Part shown: positions 10,036-18,756 of the stretch, one piece after another
Layout of the letters: every line of letters starts with the position of its first letter
How positions within the stretch are numbered: the first letter of the stretch is position 1
Source: Spirochaetales bacterium
Lineage (GTDB): Bacteria; Spirochaetota; Spirochaetia; DSM-2461
Direction of reading: 5' to 3'
NCBI GenBank assembly: GCA_003247135.1
Contig: QKAW01000026.1
Span: 1-64,000 of the forward strand
DNA length: 64,000 nt
Made by a program: the position numbers and the translations under genes
Notes under the pieces: generated by a model
What the model was told of the DNA's origin: nothing
Seen by the model: the letters and a program-made list of their open reading frames with translations, nothing else
The model's database searches: none

Positions 10036-10692
10036 TTAGAAAAGTATATTTCTAAGCTCTTTTATATCTGTTAAATAGTAACGGCAATTTTTTTTCATAT
10101 AGTCTGTAATTTCAGCGATTTGATGTCCCCACCCCGCAGCTGCAACATCTACACCACTATTCTTTCCCATAATAACAGCAGGTTTTAAATCATCTATTAT
10201 TATTGCTTCACTTCTGTCCATATTAAACTCTTTAAGAATCTCTTCAACCGGATAAACTGAGGGTTTTCTTTTACTCTCATCAATATCCCATCCAAAAATA
10301 ATTTCAGGAATATCTTCTGCTCCTGCCCTGGTATAATCTCTTAAAATAATATCTTTATTAGAGTGGGAAACAATAGCAACCCTACCTCCATTTTCCTTAA
10401 ATTCCCGAACAGTGTCCAAAAAACCAGGATAGAATTCCGGGAATTTACCTTCTACATAATCCTGCCAGATCTGATACTCTATTAAAATCTCCTCCTCAGT
10501 AAAACAGAGTTCATCCTTCATATACTCCATTATCCCTGGGTGAAAATTTTTCAGGAACCATCCTTCCAGACTTATCTTTTTTTGCCCTGGTCTTAACTTA
10601 TCCAAAGTCTCCAGGTGTGCCGGATAGTGTAAAGTTGCTGTACTATGTACAGCTGTATCATCATGATCCAGTATTAAACATTTATATTTCAT
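10036..10692 (-). CDS. HAD-superfamily hydrolase
   Basis: LDHDDTAVHS motif I, VAIVSHSNKD motif II, RKPSVYPVEEIL and IIDDLKPAVIMGKNSGVDVAAAGWG motifs III/IV. Confidence 0.85.
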   Translation of the reverse strand: MKYKCLILDHDDTAVHSTATLHYPAHLETLDKLRPGQKKISLEGWFLKNFHPGIMEYMKDELCFTEEEILIEYQIWQDYVEGKFPEFYPGFLDTVREFKENGGRVAIVSHSNKDIILRDYTRAGAEDIPEIIFGWDIDESKRKPSVYPVEEILKEFNMDRSEAIIIDDLKPAVIMGKNSGVDVAAAGWGHQIAEITDYMKKNCRYYLTDIKELRNILF

Positions 10693-11192
10693 TTATTCTC
10701 CAGTAATTTATACTTGTATTTTGCCATTTTGGCCTCGCGTTTCATTCCCAACTCCATGAAAGTATCTGACAAATTAAACCAGGCATCCCTGTTCCAGGGG
10801 TCAAGCTTTACAGCTTTTTCAAAATGAATCCTTGCTTCTGTATATTGAGCGCTTAAAAACAGACAGACACCCATAACATTTTCAGACTCGGATGATGAGA
10901 ATCTATCTAAGCATACCTCTAAATATTTTCTTGCTTCCGAATATTTTTTCAATTTAATATAGCATACACCAATCTCTCTAAGATTTTCATCACACTCTTT
11001 CATCTCAACTGTTTTAAGTAGATACTCTAGGGCTCTTTGATAATCACATTTTTTTATATAGACCAGGGATATATTAAATAAAAGATTAAAATCAGAGGGA
11101 GAACTTATTAAAGCCTGGGTAAAAACCTCAATTGCCTCATCAAGTTTCCCTATAATAGAGAGTTCAACACCCCTATTATTTAATTCATACAT
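10689..11192 (-). CDS. TPR-repeat protein
   Basis: Repeated 34-residue helical units (NNRGVELSIIGKLDEAIEVFTQAL, AVKLDPWNRDAWFNLSDTFMELG). Confidence 0.75.
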   Translation of the reverse strand: MYELNNRGVELSIIGKLDEAIEVFTQALISSPSDFNLLFNISLVYIKKCDYQRALEYLLKTVEMKECDENLREIGVCYIKLKKYSEARKYLEVCLDRFSSSESENVMGVCLFLSAQYTEARIHFEKAVKLDPWNRDAWFNLSDTFMELGMKREAKMAKYKYKLLENK

Positions 11193-11635
11193 GACATCTC
11201 TTCAATAGTTAAAAATTTTAATAACTCTTTACTATCTAAATCAATTTCTGCAAAACTACAGTGTCCCATTATCTTATTCTGCCCTGTTAGATACAAAATT
11301 AACTCTGATAATTGGGGGTTGTGGCCAACAATTAAAACTGATTCTTCCTTGTATTGATTAACTTCAAACATCAGATCATCCAAAGAGGCATCTGGAGCAA
11401 CATCCATACTTACAAATTCTCTTAAAGCACAGTATCCCCCCTCTTTATTAACAATCTCCAATGTCTGTTTAGCCCTTGCATATGTTGATAATAAAACAAC
11501 ATCAGGGTGTACGTCCTTTAAATAACGACCTGCTATTCTGGACTGCTTCATTCCGACTTCAGTTAAGACTCTGGCCCTATCTCCCAGCTCGGAAAATAGT
11601 TCAGAATCACCATGTCTTAATAAATAGAGTTTCAT
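11180..11635 (-). CDS. Histidine phosphatase family protein (SixA-like)
   Basis: MKLYLLRHGDSE RHG motif, LLSTYARAKQTLEI, VLIVGHNPQLSELI. Confidence 0.85.
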   Translation of the reverse strand: MKLYLLRHGDSELFSELGDRARVLTEVGMKQSRIAGRYLKDVHPDVVLLSTYARAKQTLEIVNKEGGYCALREFVSMDVAPDASLDDLMFEVNQYKEESVLIVGHNPQLSELILYLTGQNKIMGHCSFAEIDLDSKELLKFLTIEEMSCMN

Positions 11636-11655
11636 GATTTTATTATATTGTTATA

Positions 11656-11692
11656 TAAAAAAAAAAGCCACTTGGAAAGTGACTTTTTTAGT
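11656..11692 (-). terminator. Rho-independent terminator
   Basis: Minus strand AAAAAAGTCACTTTCCAAGTGGCTTTTTTTTTT hairpin just downstream of the YchJ-like gene. Confidence 0.75.
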
Positions 11693-11699
11693 GTATTTA

Positions 11700-12182
11700 T
11701 CAACCACAACATTTCTTATATTTTTTACCACTTCCGCAGGGACAAGGATCATTACGTCCAATTTTTTCACCCTCTCGAACAATAGGTTTATTAATTATTT
11801 TACAGTCTTCAAAATACCATGAACCTCTTTTTTTCACAAAAGATGCCTCTTCATGATGTGTATATTTTATTCCATTCTGCTTATAGTTAGCCTTAAATTC
11901 AACCATACCGGCGTCATCATTCTCGCTACCCTTTACTACTCTTACAATATCAAGACCTAGCCACTCGGAACTCTCTGCCCAACTCTTGGTTTCATCTCTT
12001 GAGATTTCATCCCTGGTTTTTGAGTCATGACTTTTTAAAATAAAGTCCACTTCAGCCTGAGTATATGCAGTATATCTGGCTCGCATTAACGCCTCTGCTG
12101 TAGGAGCCTTAACCTTTCCTGATATATATTGCTGACAGCACATCTCTAACTCTTTACCACTTCCGCATGGACAATTACTCAT
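11700..12182 (-). CDS. YchJ-family protein with two SEC-C metal-binding motifs
   Basis: N-terminal [37 protein letters not shown]-terminal [20 protein letters not shown]. Confidence 0.9.
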   Translation of the reverse strand: MSNCPCGSGKELEMCCQQYISGKVKAPTAEALMRARYTAYTQAEVDFILKSHDSKTRDEISRDETKSWAESSEWLGLDIVRVVKGSENDDAGMVEFKANYKQNGIKYTHHEEASFVKKRGSWYFEDCKIINKPIVREGEKIGRNDPCPCGSGKKYKKCCG

Positions 12183-12207
12183 TATAAACTCCTTAATTTG
12201 TTATAAA

Positions 12208-13341
12208 TTAGTTATTAACTGAAAAAAACTCAAGTATCCTTTTTATATCTGCAAGAAATTTTACAAGAGATCTTTTTGAAACATGGGGCATTACTGCTAT
12301 TCTTATGTAATCCGGCCACTCAGATACTGCCCACCCACACTTTCTAATCTCTCTTATCAGATCCTTAAGATTTATATCACCAGTTGTACATACCCCTACA
12401 ATATTACACTCTGGTTGAACTTTTACACCTAAGCCTTTAATGCTCCTAACCTCATTAACAAACCAATCTGTAAGCTTCATAACATTCTGAACATTTTTTC
12501 TGTAACCATCATATCCTAAATAGTTTAAAACCATCCAGGATGCAGCAATTGATGCTCCACTTCTGGTTCCAAGAATTGACCTATTTATAGCCCGTCCACC
12601 GCTTAAATAAGACACATCAATTTTTAGAGATTCCTCTATCTCTTTTTCTCTAAAGATAATACAGCCGGATTGAATAACAGCTCGTCCCATTTTATGAGGA
12701 TCAACTGTAATTGACATAACTCCTGGTAGTGAAAAGTCAAATTTTGAACTTCCGTTAATAAAAGGAAAAACAAAACCACCAAAAGCAGCGTCTACATGTA
12801 GGTAGATATTATGCTCAACAGCTATTTCAGATAGTTCACTTATTGGATCACAAACTCCTAATCCAGTTGTTCCTGCGATCCCCACTATTGCCATTGTATT
12901 TTCACCAACAGCCTTTCTGGCAAGGTCAGTTCTGATTTTATAATCAGAACCTACTGGAATTTTAACAAGGGTCAAACCCAGTAAATCAGCCGCTTTATCA
13001 AAGGAAAAGTGACAAAATTCGGAGATAATAACTTCCCTTTTATGTTTTTGTGCTCTGTTTCTTGCTGTCCACATAGCAAGAATATTAGCTTCTGAGCCAC
13101 CGGAAACAACACTACCTCCAGGTGCTTCGCAGGATAATAGTTGCCCTAAGCTTTTAATATAATCCTTTTCCAGCTCAATTAATTTTGGGAATAATCCAGG
13201 ATCTCCAACATTTGTAGAAAGAAATCTTTTAAAGGTTTTTACTGCAATTTTATGTGGTTCAGTACACATTGAACCAAGAATTGTATGACCTTTAAAGTTA
13301 TGATCCCCGGATAATCTTTTTCGTAATTGCGAAAGCTTCAT
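12208..13341 (-). CDS. PLP-dependent group II decarboxylase, MfnA-like (tyrosine/aspartate decarboxylase type)
   Basis: VSGGSEANILAMWTARN, VDAAFGGFVFPF, SITVDPHKMGRAVIQSGCIIFR PLP-Lys motif. Confidence 0.8.
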   Translation of the reverse strand: MKLSQLRKRLSGDHNFKGHTILGSMCTEPHKIAVKTFKRFLSTNVGDPGLFPKLIELEKDYIKSLGQLLSCEAPGGSVVSGGSEANILAMWTARNRAQKHKREVIISEFCHFSFDKAADLLGLTLVKIPVGSDYKIRTDLARKAVGENTMAIVGIAGTTGLGVCDPISELSEIAVEHNIYLHVDAAFGGFVFPFINGSSKFDFSLPGVMSITVDPHKMGRAVIQSGCIIFREKEIEESLKIDVSYLSGGRAINRSILGTRSGASIAASWMVLNYLGYDGYRKNVQNVMKLTDWFVNEVRSIKGLGVKVQPECNIVGVCTTGDINLKDLIREIRKCGWAVSEWPDYIRIAVMPHVSKRSLVKFLADIKRILEFFSVNN

Positions 13342-13365
13342 AAAATGTATAATATCATTTTAAAA

Positions 13366-14829
13366 TCAGATTAAGCTATAATTTGGTAAACATTCCTTAA
13401 CAAAAATATACCCAAGTTTTGGATCAAACTGTCTTCCCAGATTTTCTAATATCTCATTTGTTGCTTCTTCAATAGTGTAACTTGGACTATAGGGTCTCTC
13501 GGATCTCATTGCATCAAATGAGTCGGCGATACAGATAATACGTGCAAAAAGAGGTATTTGTTCTCCAACAAGCCCATTTGGATATCCCGCTCCATTATAA
13601 AATTCATGGTGAGACTCAACTGCATCGAGTAAATTTTCAAAACCATTTAAAGGTTCAAGAATTCTCCTACTATCTTCAGAATGTCTTCTAATAGCTGAAA
13701 ATTCATCCTCAGATAACGGACTTCTTTTATTTAAAATCTCCAAAGGTATATTTATTTTTCCAACATCATGGAGCAGTGCCGCTATTTCAAGAATATTTAA
13801 CATATTATTATCCAAACCGATTTTTTTTCCGATTAAAAGTGAATATCTTGCAACCCTCTCTGAATGACCATAGGTATAAAAATCTTTTGAAGTAAGTGTC
13901 CACAATATAACCTTAAGTGACTCCATAAAATGATCTGAACTACCTAACATACTCTTTTTTACATGTAAGAAAATATCAAAAAATACCTGTGATTGGTTTC
14001 GGCCACTCTGTTTAGCGTTGTAATGAGCAGAACTGGCCTGAACTACCAGATGATCACTATTCTCTGCCATCTCAGGATAACTTGAATAACCTATAGAAAA
14101 TGAAACAGCTACATTATTTTTTTTAATAAACACGAGGCTGTTTAACTGATAAAGATTTTCCTTAATCCTCTGTACAATATCTTCACACTTTTGACTATTT
14201 GTATCAGGTAGCAGCAGACAGAATGTGTTTCCTTCATATCTGTATACCTGGTCGTACTCTCTTAACTGATTTTTAATATATTTTATAGACTCTCTTAAAA
14301 TTTCATCACCATATTTAAATCCGAAAAGGTCATTTATATTTTTTATACCGTCAACTGAAAATATTACTAAAGAGAGGCACTCATTACTACGAGTTACCCT
14401 GGAAATCTCGATTGATAGATTATCAATAAAACTGTGGTAATTATTTGCTCCTGTTGCAAGATCAATTATCGAAAGACTTTTTAGAATTTTTTCATTTTTC
14501 CAGAAACGTTCCACTGACCAGGCAACAATTATACAGGTTAATACACTGGAATACAAAAACAGAACAACCCCAAGACTCAATCTGTCTCTACTAATTAAAT
14601 AGTCGTTTATAACAAAATAACTCCCTATCCCATTATAAACTATGGAGATTATGGCTCCTAAAAATCCAAAGTGTATTGATAACAGTGTTAACAGGATAAA
14701 TAGAATTACCCCTGCACCTAGTCTAAAATAATCATTTGCCATGGATTCTTCCATGAACACACTCATTATATTTAAAAGTATAAAATATATAATAAAAGTT
14801 CTATTTTTAACTTTATTTAAAACAGTCAT
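13366..14829 (-). CDS. Membrane protein with degenerate GGDEF domain and HD-GYP domain
   Basis: DLATGANNYHSFIDNL...YRYEGNTFCLLLP (GGDEF position = EGNTF); HD-GYP ALLHDVGKINIPLEIL...HHEFYNGAGYPNGL. Confidence 0.9.
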   Translation of the reverse strand: MTVLNKVKNRTFIIYFILLNIMSVFMEESMANDYFRLGAGVILFILLTLLSIHFGFLGAIISIVYNGIGSYFVINDYLISRDRLSLGVVLFLYSSVLTCIIVAWSVERFWKNEKILKSLSIIDLATGANNYHSFIDNLSIEISRVTRSNECLSLVIFSVDGIKNINDLFGFKYGDEILRESIKYIKNQLREYDQVYRYEGNTFCLLLPDTNSQKCEDIVQRIKENLYQLNSLVFIKKNNVAVSFSIGYSSYPEMAENSDHLVVQASSAHYNAKQSGRNQSQVFFDIFLHVKKSMLGSSDHFMESLKVILWTLTSKDFYTYGHSERVARYSLLIGKKIGLDNNMLNILEIAALLHDVGKINIPLEILNKRSPLSEDEFSAIRRHSEDSRRILEPLNGFENLLDAVESHHEFYNGAGYPNGLVGEQIPLFARIICIADSFDAMRSERPYSPSYTIEEATNEILENLGRQFDPKLGYIFVKECLPNYSLI

Positions 14830-14872
14830 ATATTCATTTTAAAATATTTTTAATCTAATTGCTAAGAAAAAA

Positions 14873-15631
14873 TTATTCAGAAACGCAAAAATTGACCACA
14901 TCCCTATAGGATAAATTCCCACCAAAAATATCAAGTGCTGAACCAACAGTTATATTAACCCTGTTAGAACCCCACTCTTTTATCTTCTGTAAATCATCTA
15001 ATGTAGTAATTCCCCCTGCATAGGTTACCGGTATTTTACTGAATGAACCAAGAATTTTTACCAGTTCCAAGTCTGGGCCCTGCATCTTACCCTCTACTGA
15101 TGCAGCATGAACCAGCAGTTCATCGCAATACTGGCTAAAAAGCTCAAGACTCTCCCGGTCAATTTTTACATCAGTTCTCTTTTGCCATCTATCAGTAACA
15201 ATATAGTATTCACCCATCTCATATTTGCAGCTTAAATCCAGTACAAGATGTTTCTTTCCTACTGCCATAACAAGCTTGTCCAGATTTTCAAAGTCTATTT
15301 TTCCATTACTAAAAACATAGGACGTAACAATAACATGACTGGCTCCTTTATCCAGATAGAACATAGCATTGTCAGGGTTAATGCCTCCACCAATCTGCAT
15401 ACCACCTGGCCATGCGTCTAAAGCATTAAGAGCGGCATTATCATTATTTGGACCTAATTTAATTATATGTCCACCGGTAAGTTTATCTCTTTTATACATC
15501 CGTGAGTAATAACTCGGCTCATAGCTACTCTCAAAATTAACTAAAGTATCCTTATTTGCATCATTTAAACTACTGCCTACTATCTGCTTAACTTTTCCTT
15601 CGTGAATATCAATACATGGTCTAAATTCCAA
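14873..15631 (-). CDS. hisA: HisA, eukaryotic (HIS6) type phosphoribosylformimino-AICAR ribotide isomerase
   Basis: [94 protein letters not shown] resemble yeast/plant HIS6 rather than typical bacterial HisA. Confidence 0.85.
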   Translation of the reverse strand: MEFRPCIDIHEGKVKQIVGSSLNDANKDTLVNFESSYEPSYYSRMYKRDKLTGGHIIKLGPNNDNAALNALDAWPGGMQIGGGINPDNAMFYLDKGASHVIVTSYVFSNGKIDFENLDKLVMAVGKKHLVLDLSCKYEMGEYYIVTDRWQKRTDVKIDRESLELFSQYCDELLVHAASVEGKMQGPDLELVKILGSFSKIPVTYAGGITTLDDLQKIKEWGSNRVNITVGSALDIFGGNLSYRDVVNFCVSE

Positions 15632-15690
15632 AATTTACCTCTTATTACCTCAATTATATAGAGTGGTAAAAAAATCATCAATCAACTTAT

Positions 15691-17187
15691 TCAGCTCTTA
15701 AGGTAGGAAAGTTTTTTCGGTAGAGAGATGTTATTTCCAAATTTATCCTCTCCATAACCCGATTCTGATAATAGTTTTATATCGTCAAGGGATCTTTTAT
15801 CTCCTATAAATTTTACTGTAATATTCATCTTGATATCAATCTTTCCTGATGCCAGCAAGTAAGCGAATGCACCTTTCAAATACTCCTGATGTGTTTCACC
15901 TGCTGAAATGGCCCTATATTCAGGATCAGAATTGTATATAACAACTTCATCCTTCTTTTCCAAAACCTTTAATAGTTCACACAACTCCATCTGATCAAGT
16001 TTATCTTTATGAACCATTTCAAAAAGTTTTACTCTTTTTATAGCGTTTATCTCTTCGTTAACCCTGAATAATTCCAAAGGTGTAGATGGATTATACTCAA
16101 CACCATTCATAACCATCTTTACCTGTCCACCATAGTAATTAATTATTTTAGAAACAAGGGTTGATGGTCTTACATGAAAACCTCTGTAGGCCGGAATAGG
16201 TACATCCATCTCTCCAATTTCAGCATAGCTGTTTATTACATCCTTACAAAGTTCTGTAGCGCCATTAAAATATTCCAGAAAGTAATTCATAAAAAAACCA
16301 ATTGTTATTTCTAAAAACCTATCCTCTTTAACAGGTAGCAAAGATTTAAAAAATATTGATGTTTTTCTAGGAAGAATATGCCGTTCATAATAGTGAGAGA
16401 AATCTGTTGCAGATTTAAGCATATGGTAGATAAAACTAATATGTCCTCTAAGAATCTTTAACCTTTTATCAACACTCTCAATATCTGACTCTGAGAGATA
16501 GGTATCATAAAGAGATTGTAAATTGTGAAATCTTACAAGAACAAGCCTTAACGTCTCTTCACTAACACAATCCGGTATATAGTTTTTATACTCATCCTTT
16601 TCCAAGGTTGTAAGTTTATTAAATATAGTTATTTCTGACTTAAGATTCATAAACTCAGTTGAAAGGTAAATCAAACTTTTACCCGGGTTCTCAATATGCC
16701 TAAGTTTTCGATCCTCATCTAAAACAGCAGATACAACTATATCTGAAAACTCACTTCCATCGATTAGCATTCCATCTCTGTGTAGACCACAGTTTTTTGC
16801 CCTTTTAATTACATAGTCTGTTGCTTTTTTTAGTCCGGCATATAGTTCATCCAAAACAATTTCAACATCATCCTCAAAATTATTCTCTCTTTTTATTAAA
16901 TTGTAATATGGAAAACTGTTTTTTACATGTAAAACATCATAAGCTACAGATGAGAAAAGTTTAATCGCAGAGACTCCTTCTCTGAAAGGAAACCATCTCT
17001 CATTCTTTCTTGCTCCTGCAGCATCCAGAGTCTCTTCCATCCATGTTGCTTCAAGATTCAATTTACCCAGAAATCTACGGTTTAGAACTATACCCTTATT
17101 ACAATCATCTATTGTAAAAACCGATAAACTATATAGTCTTATACAATGTTCAGAAATTATTCTATCGAAATCAGACACAAATATCAC
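15691..17187 (-). CDS. Large protein with C-terminal HPr-like domain
   Basis: VPIPAYRGFHVRPSTLVSKIINYYGGQVKMVMNGVEYNPSTPLELFRVN resembles the HPr phospho-His site (GLHARPA); N-terminal ~330 aa not assigned. Confidence 0.65.
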   Translation of the reverse strand: MIFVSDFDRIISEHCIRLYSLSVFTIDDCNKGIVLNRRFLGKLNLEATWMEETLDAAGARKNERWFPFREGVSAIKLFSSVAYDVLHVKNSFPYYNLIKRENNFEDDVEIVLDELYAGLKKATDYVIKRAKNCGLHRDGMLIDGSEFSDIVVSAVLDEDRKLRHIENPGKSLIYLSTEFMNLKSEITIFNKLTTLEKDEYKNYIPDCVSEETLRLVLVRFHNLQSLYDTYLSESDIESVDKRLKILRGHISFIYHMLKSATDFSHYYERHILPRKTSIFFKSLLPVKEDRFLEITIGFFMNYFLEYFNGATELCKDVINSYAEIGEMDVPIPAYRGFHVRPSTLVSKIINYYGGQVKMVMNGVEYNPSTPLELFRVNEEINAIKRVKLFEMVHKDKLDQMELCELLKVLEKKDEVVIYNSDPEYRAISAGETHQEYLKGAFAYLLASGKIDIKMNITVKFIGDKRSLDDIKLLSESGYGEDKFGNNISLPKKLSYLKS

Positions 17188-18709
17188 CCTTTAAATACTT
17201 TTGAATACACTCTATAAATGAACTCTTTTTAATCGGTTTTAAAAGAATATCATTCATCCCTACTGACATGCACCTCTCTCCAACTACCTGTATTCCGTTA
17301 GCAGTCATTGCAATAATTGGAGTCCCTCTATTTAAACCTTCTGCTCTTATTTTTAGGGTAGAGTCGTATCCGTTTAAAACAGGCATTTGAATATCCATCA
17401 GTATTATATCATATTTCTCTCTATTTGCCATATCCACAGCTTCCTGACCGTTTACTGCTTCAGTTACATGGTATCCAACAGATTCCAGATGCCTTTTAAC
17501 AATCATTCTATTTGTAGAATAATCCTCAACAACAAGAATTTTTATCTCTTCCTGTTTATCTGCACTGTAAATTTCATCAACAGGAATTGTTACAGAAAAA
17601 CAACTTCCATTCCCAGGTTCACTTAACACATTTATACTGCCATTCATTAACTCAACCAGATTTTTTGTTATATATAGACCTAATCCGGCACCACGATACT
17701 CTATTGTCAGATTACTGTCCAACTGTTTGTACTTTTCAAAAATATAATCTATACGGTCTATGGGGATACCAATGCCAGTATCAACTATATTGAATTCCAG
17801 AACTGGTTTTGTATAACTTACATAGATTGTGACACTTCCACTAAGGGTAAACTTTAATGCATTAAAAAAAATATTCGATACTATCTGATAGAGTTTTACC
17901 TCATCGGTATAAATTTTATCCGGAATATCAGTCTCCAATATATAATCTATATTTAAATTATGCCTGTTATTGTTAATACCTAAGGTAATAACCCTTTTAA
18001 CAAATTCCTCTACATTAATACTGGTTTTATCCAGAATAACTCTCTCTGAATCACTTTTAGCCTGAGAAAGCAGGTTATTGGTTATTTTTATTAAAGACTC
18101 AGACTCCTTAATGATATTTTTTGCATAATTTTCAGCAGTCACAGGAATACTTTCATTTATTAAAAGCTCGCACATTCCAATTATTGAACTCATAGGGGAT
18201 CTTATTTCATGGGAAACATAGGCAAGCATAGCATCTTTACTTTTTGCAACACTTTTTGCCTCTTCAATAGAGTTGGAAAGATCCTTTGTCTTTTCCACAA
18301 CCCTATTCTCCATATCATCAACCATTAAAACCAGTTCATTCTCGAGATCTTCCTTTTTTCTGAGAATAAATGAAAAAGCCTTAATAATATCTGAAAACTC
18401 AGCAAAGTTATAATACTCTCTACCTTTTAAGGTTCCTATACCATTAAATGCAAGTTTCTGTATATCTTTAACAAGGTTTCCTAAAAAATTCTTAACTTTA
18501 TTTATATAAAAATTTGCAAATACAATCGAAATGATGAATTTTACACAAAGTATAATCCCTAGCCTTAAACTAAAAACAACTAAATCACCATTACTCATCT
18601 TACTTTTAATATTAATATATATTAAAAGATAGCAGAGAATAAGGGTCAATAATTCAAATGCCAGATATACAAATCTTAATTTACCAATCAGATACTTTTT
18701 TTTATCCAT
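17171..18709 (-). CDS. Hybrid sensor histidine kinase (two TM, HisKA, HATPase, REC)
   Basis: AYVSHEIRSPMSSIIGM, DTGIGIPIDRIDYIFEKY, GAGLGLYITKNLVELMNG, LVVEDYSTNRMIVKRHL...LMDIQMPVLNGYDS. Confidence 0.92.
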   Translation of the reverse strand: MDKKKYLIGKLRFVYLAFELLTLILCYLLIYINIKSKMSNGDLVVFSLRLGIILCVKFIISIVFANFYINKVKNFLGNLVKDIQKLAFNGIGTLKGREYYNFAEFSDIIKAFSFILRKKEDLENELVLMVDDMENRVVEKTKDLSNSIEEAKSVAKSKDAMLAYVSHEIRSPMSSIIGMCELLINESIPVTAENYAKNIIKESESLIKITNNLLSQAKSDSERVILDKTSINVEEFVKRVITLGINNNRHNLNIDYILETDIPDKIYTDEVKLYQIVSNIFFNALKFTLSGSVTIYVSYTKPVLEFNIVDTGIGIPIDRIDYIFEKYKQLDSNLTIEYRGAGLGLYITKNLVELMNGSINVLSEPGNGSCFSVTIPVDEIYSADKQEEIKILVVEDYSTNRMIVKRHLESVGYHVTEAVNGQEAVDMANREKYDIILMDIQMPVLNGYDSTLKIRAEGLNRGTPIIAMTANGIQVVGERCMSVGMNDILLKPIKKSSFIECIQKYLKGDICV

Positions 18710-18756
18710 TTACTTCATTATAGAAGAATTAATTACTGCTTGTAAAATACTTTATT

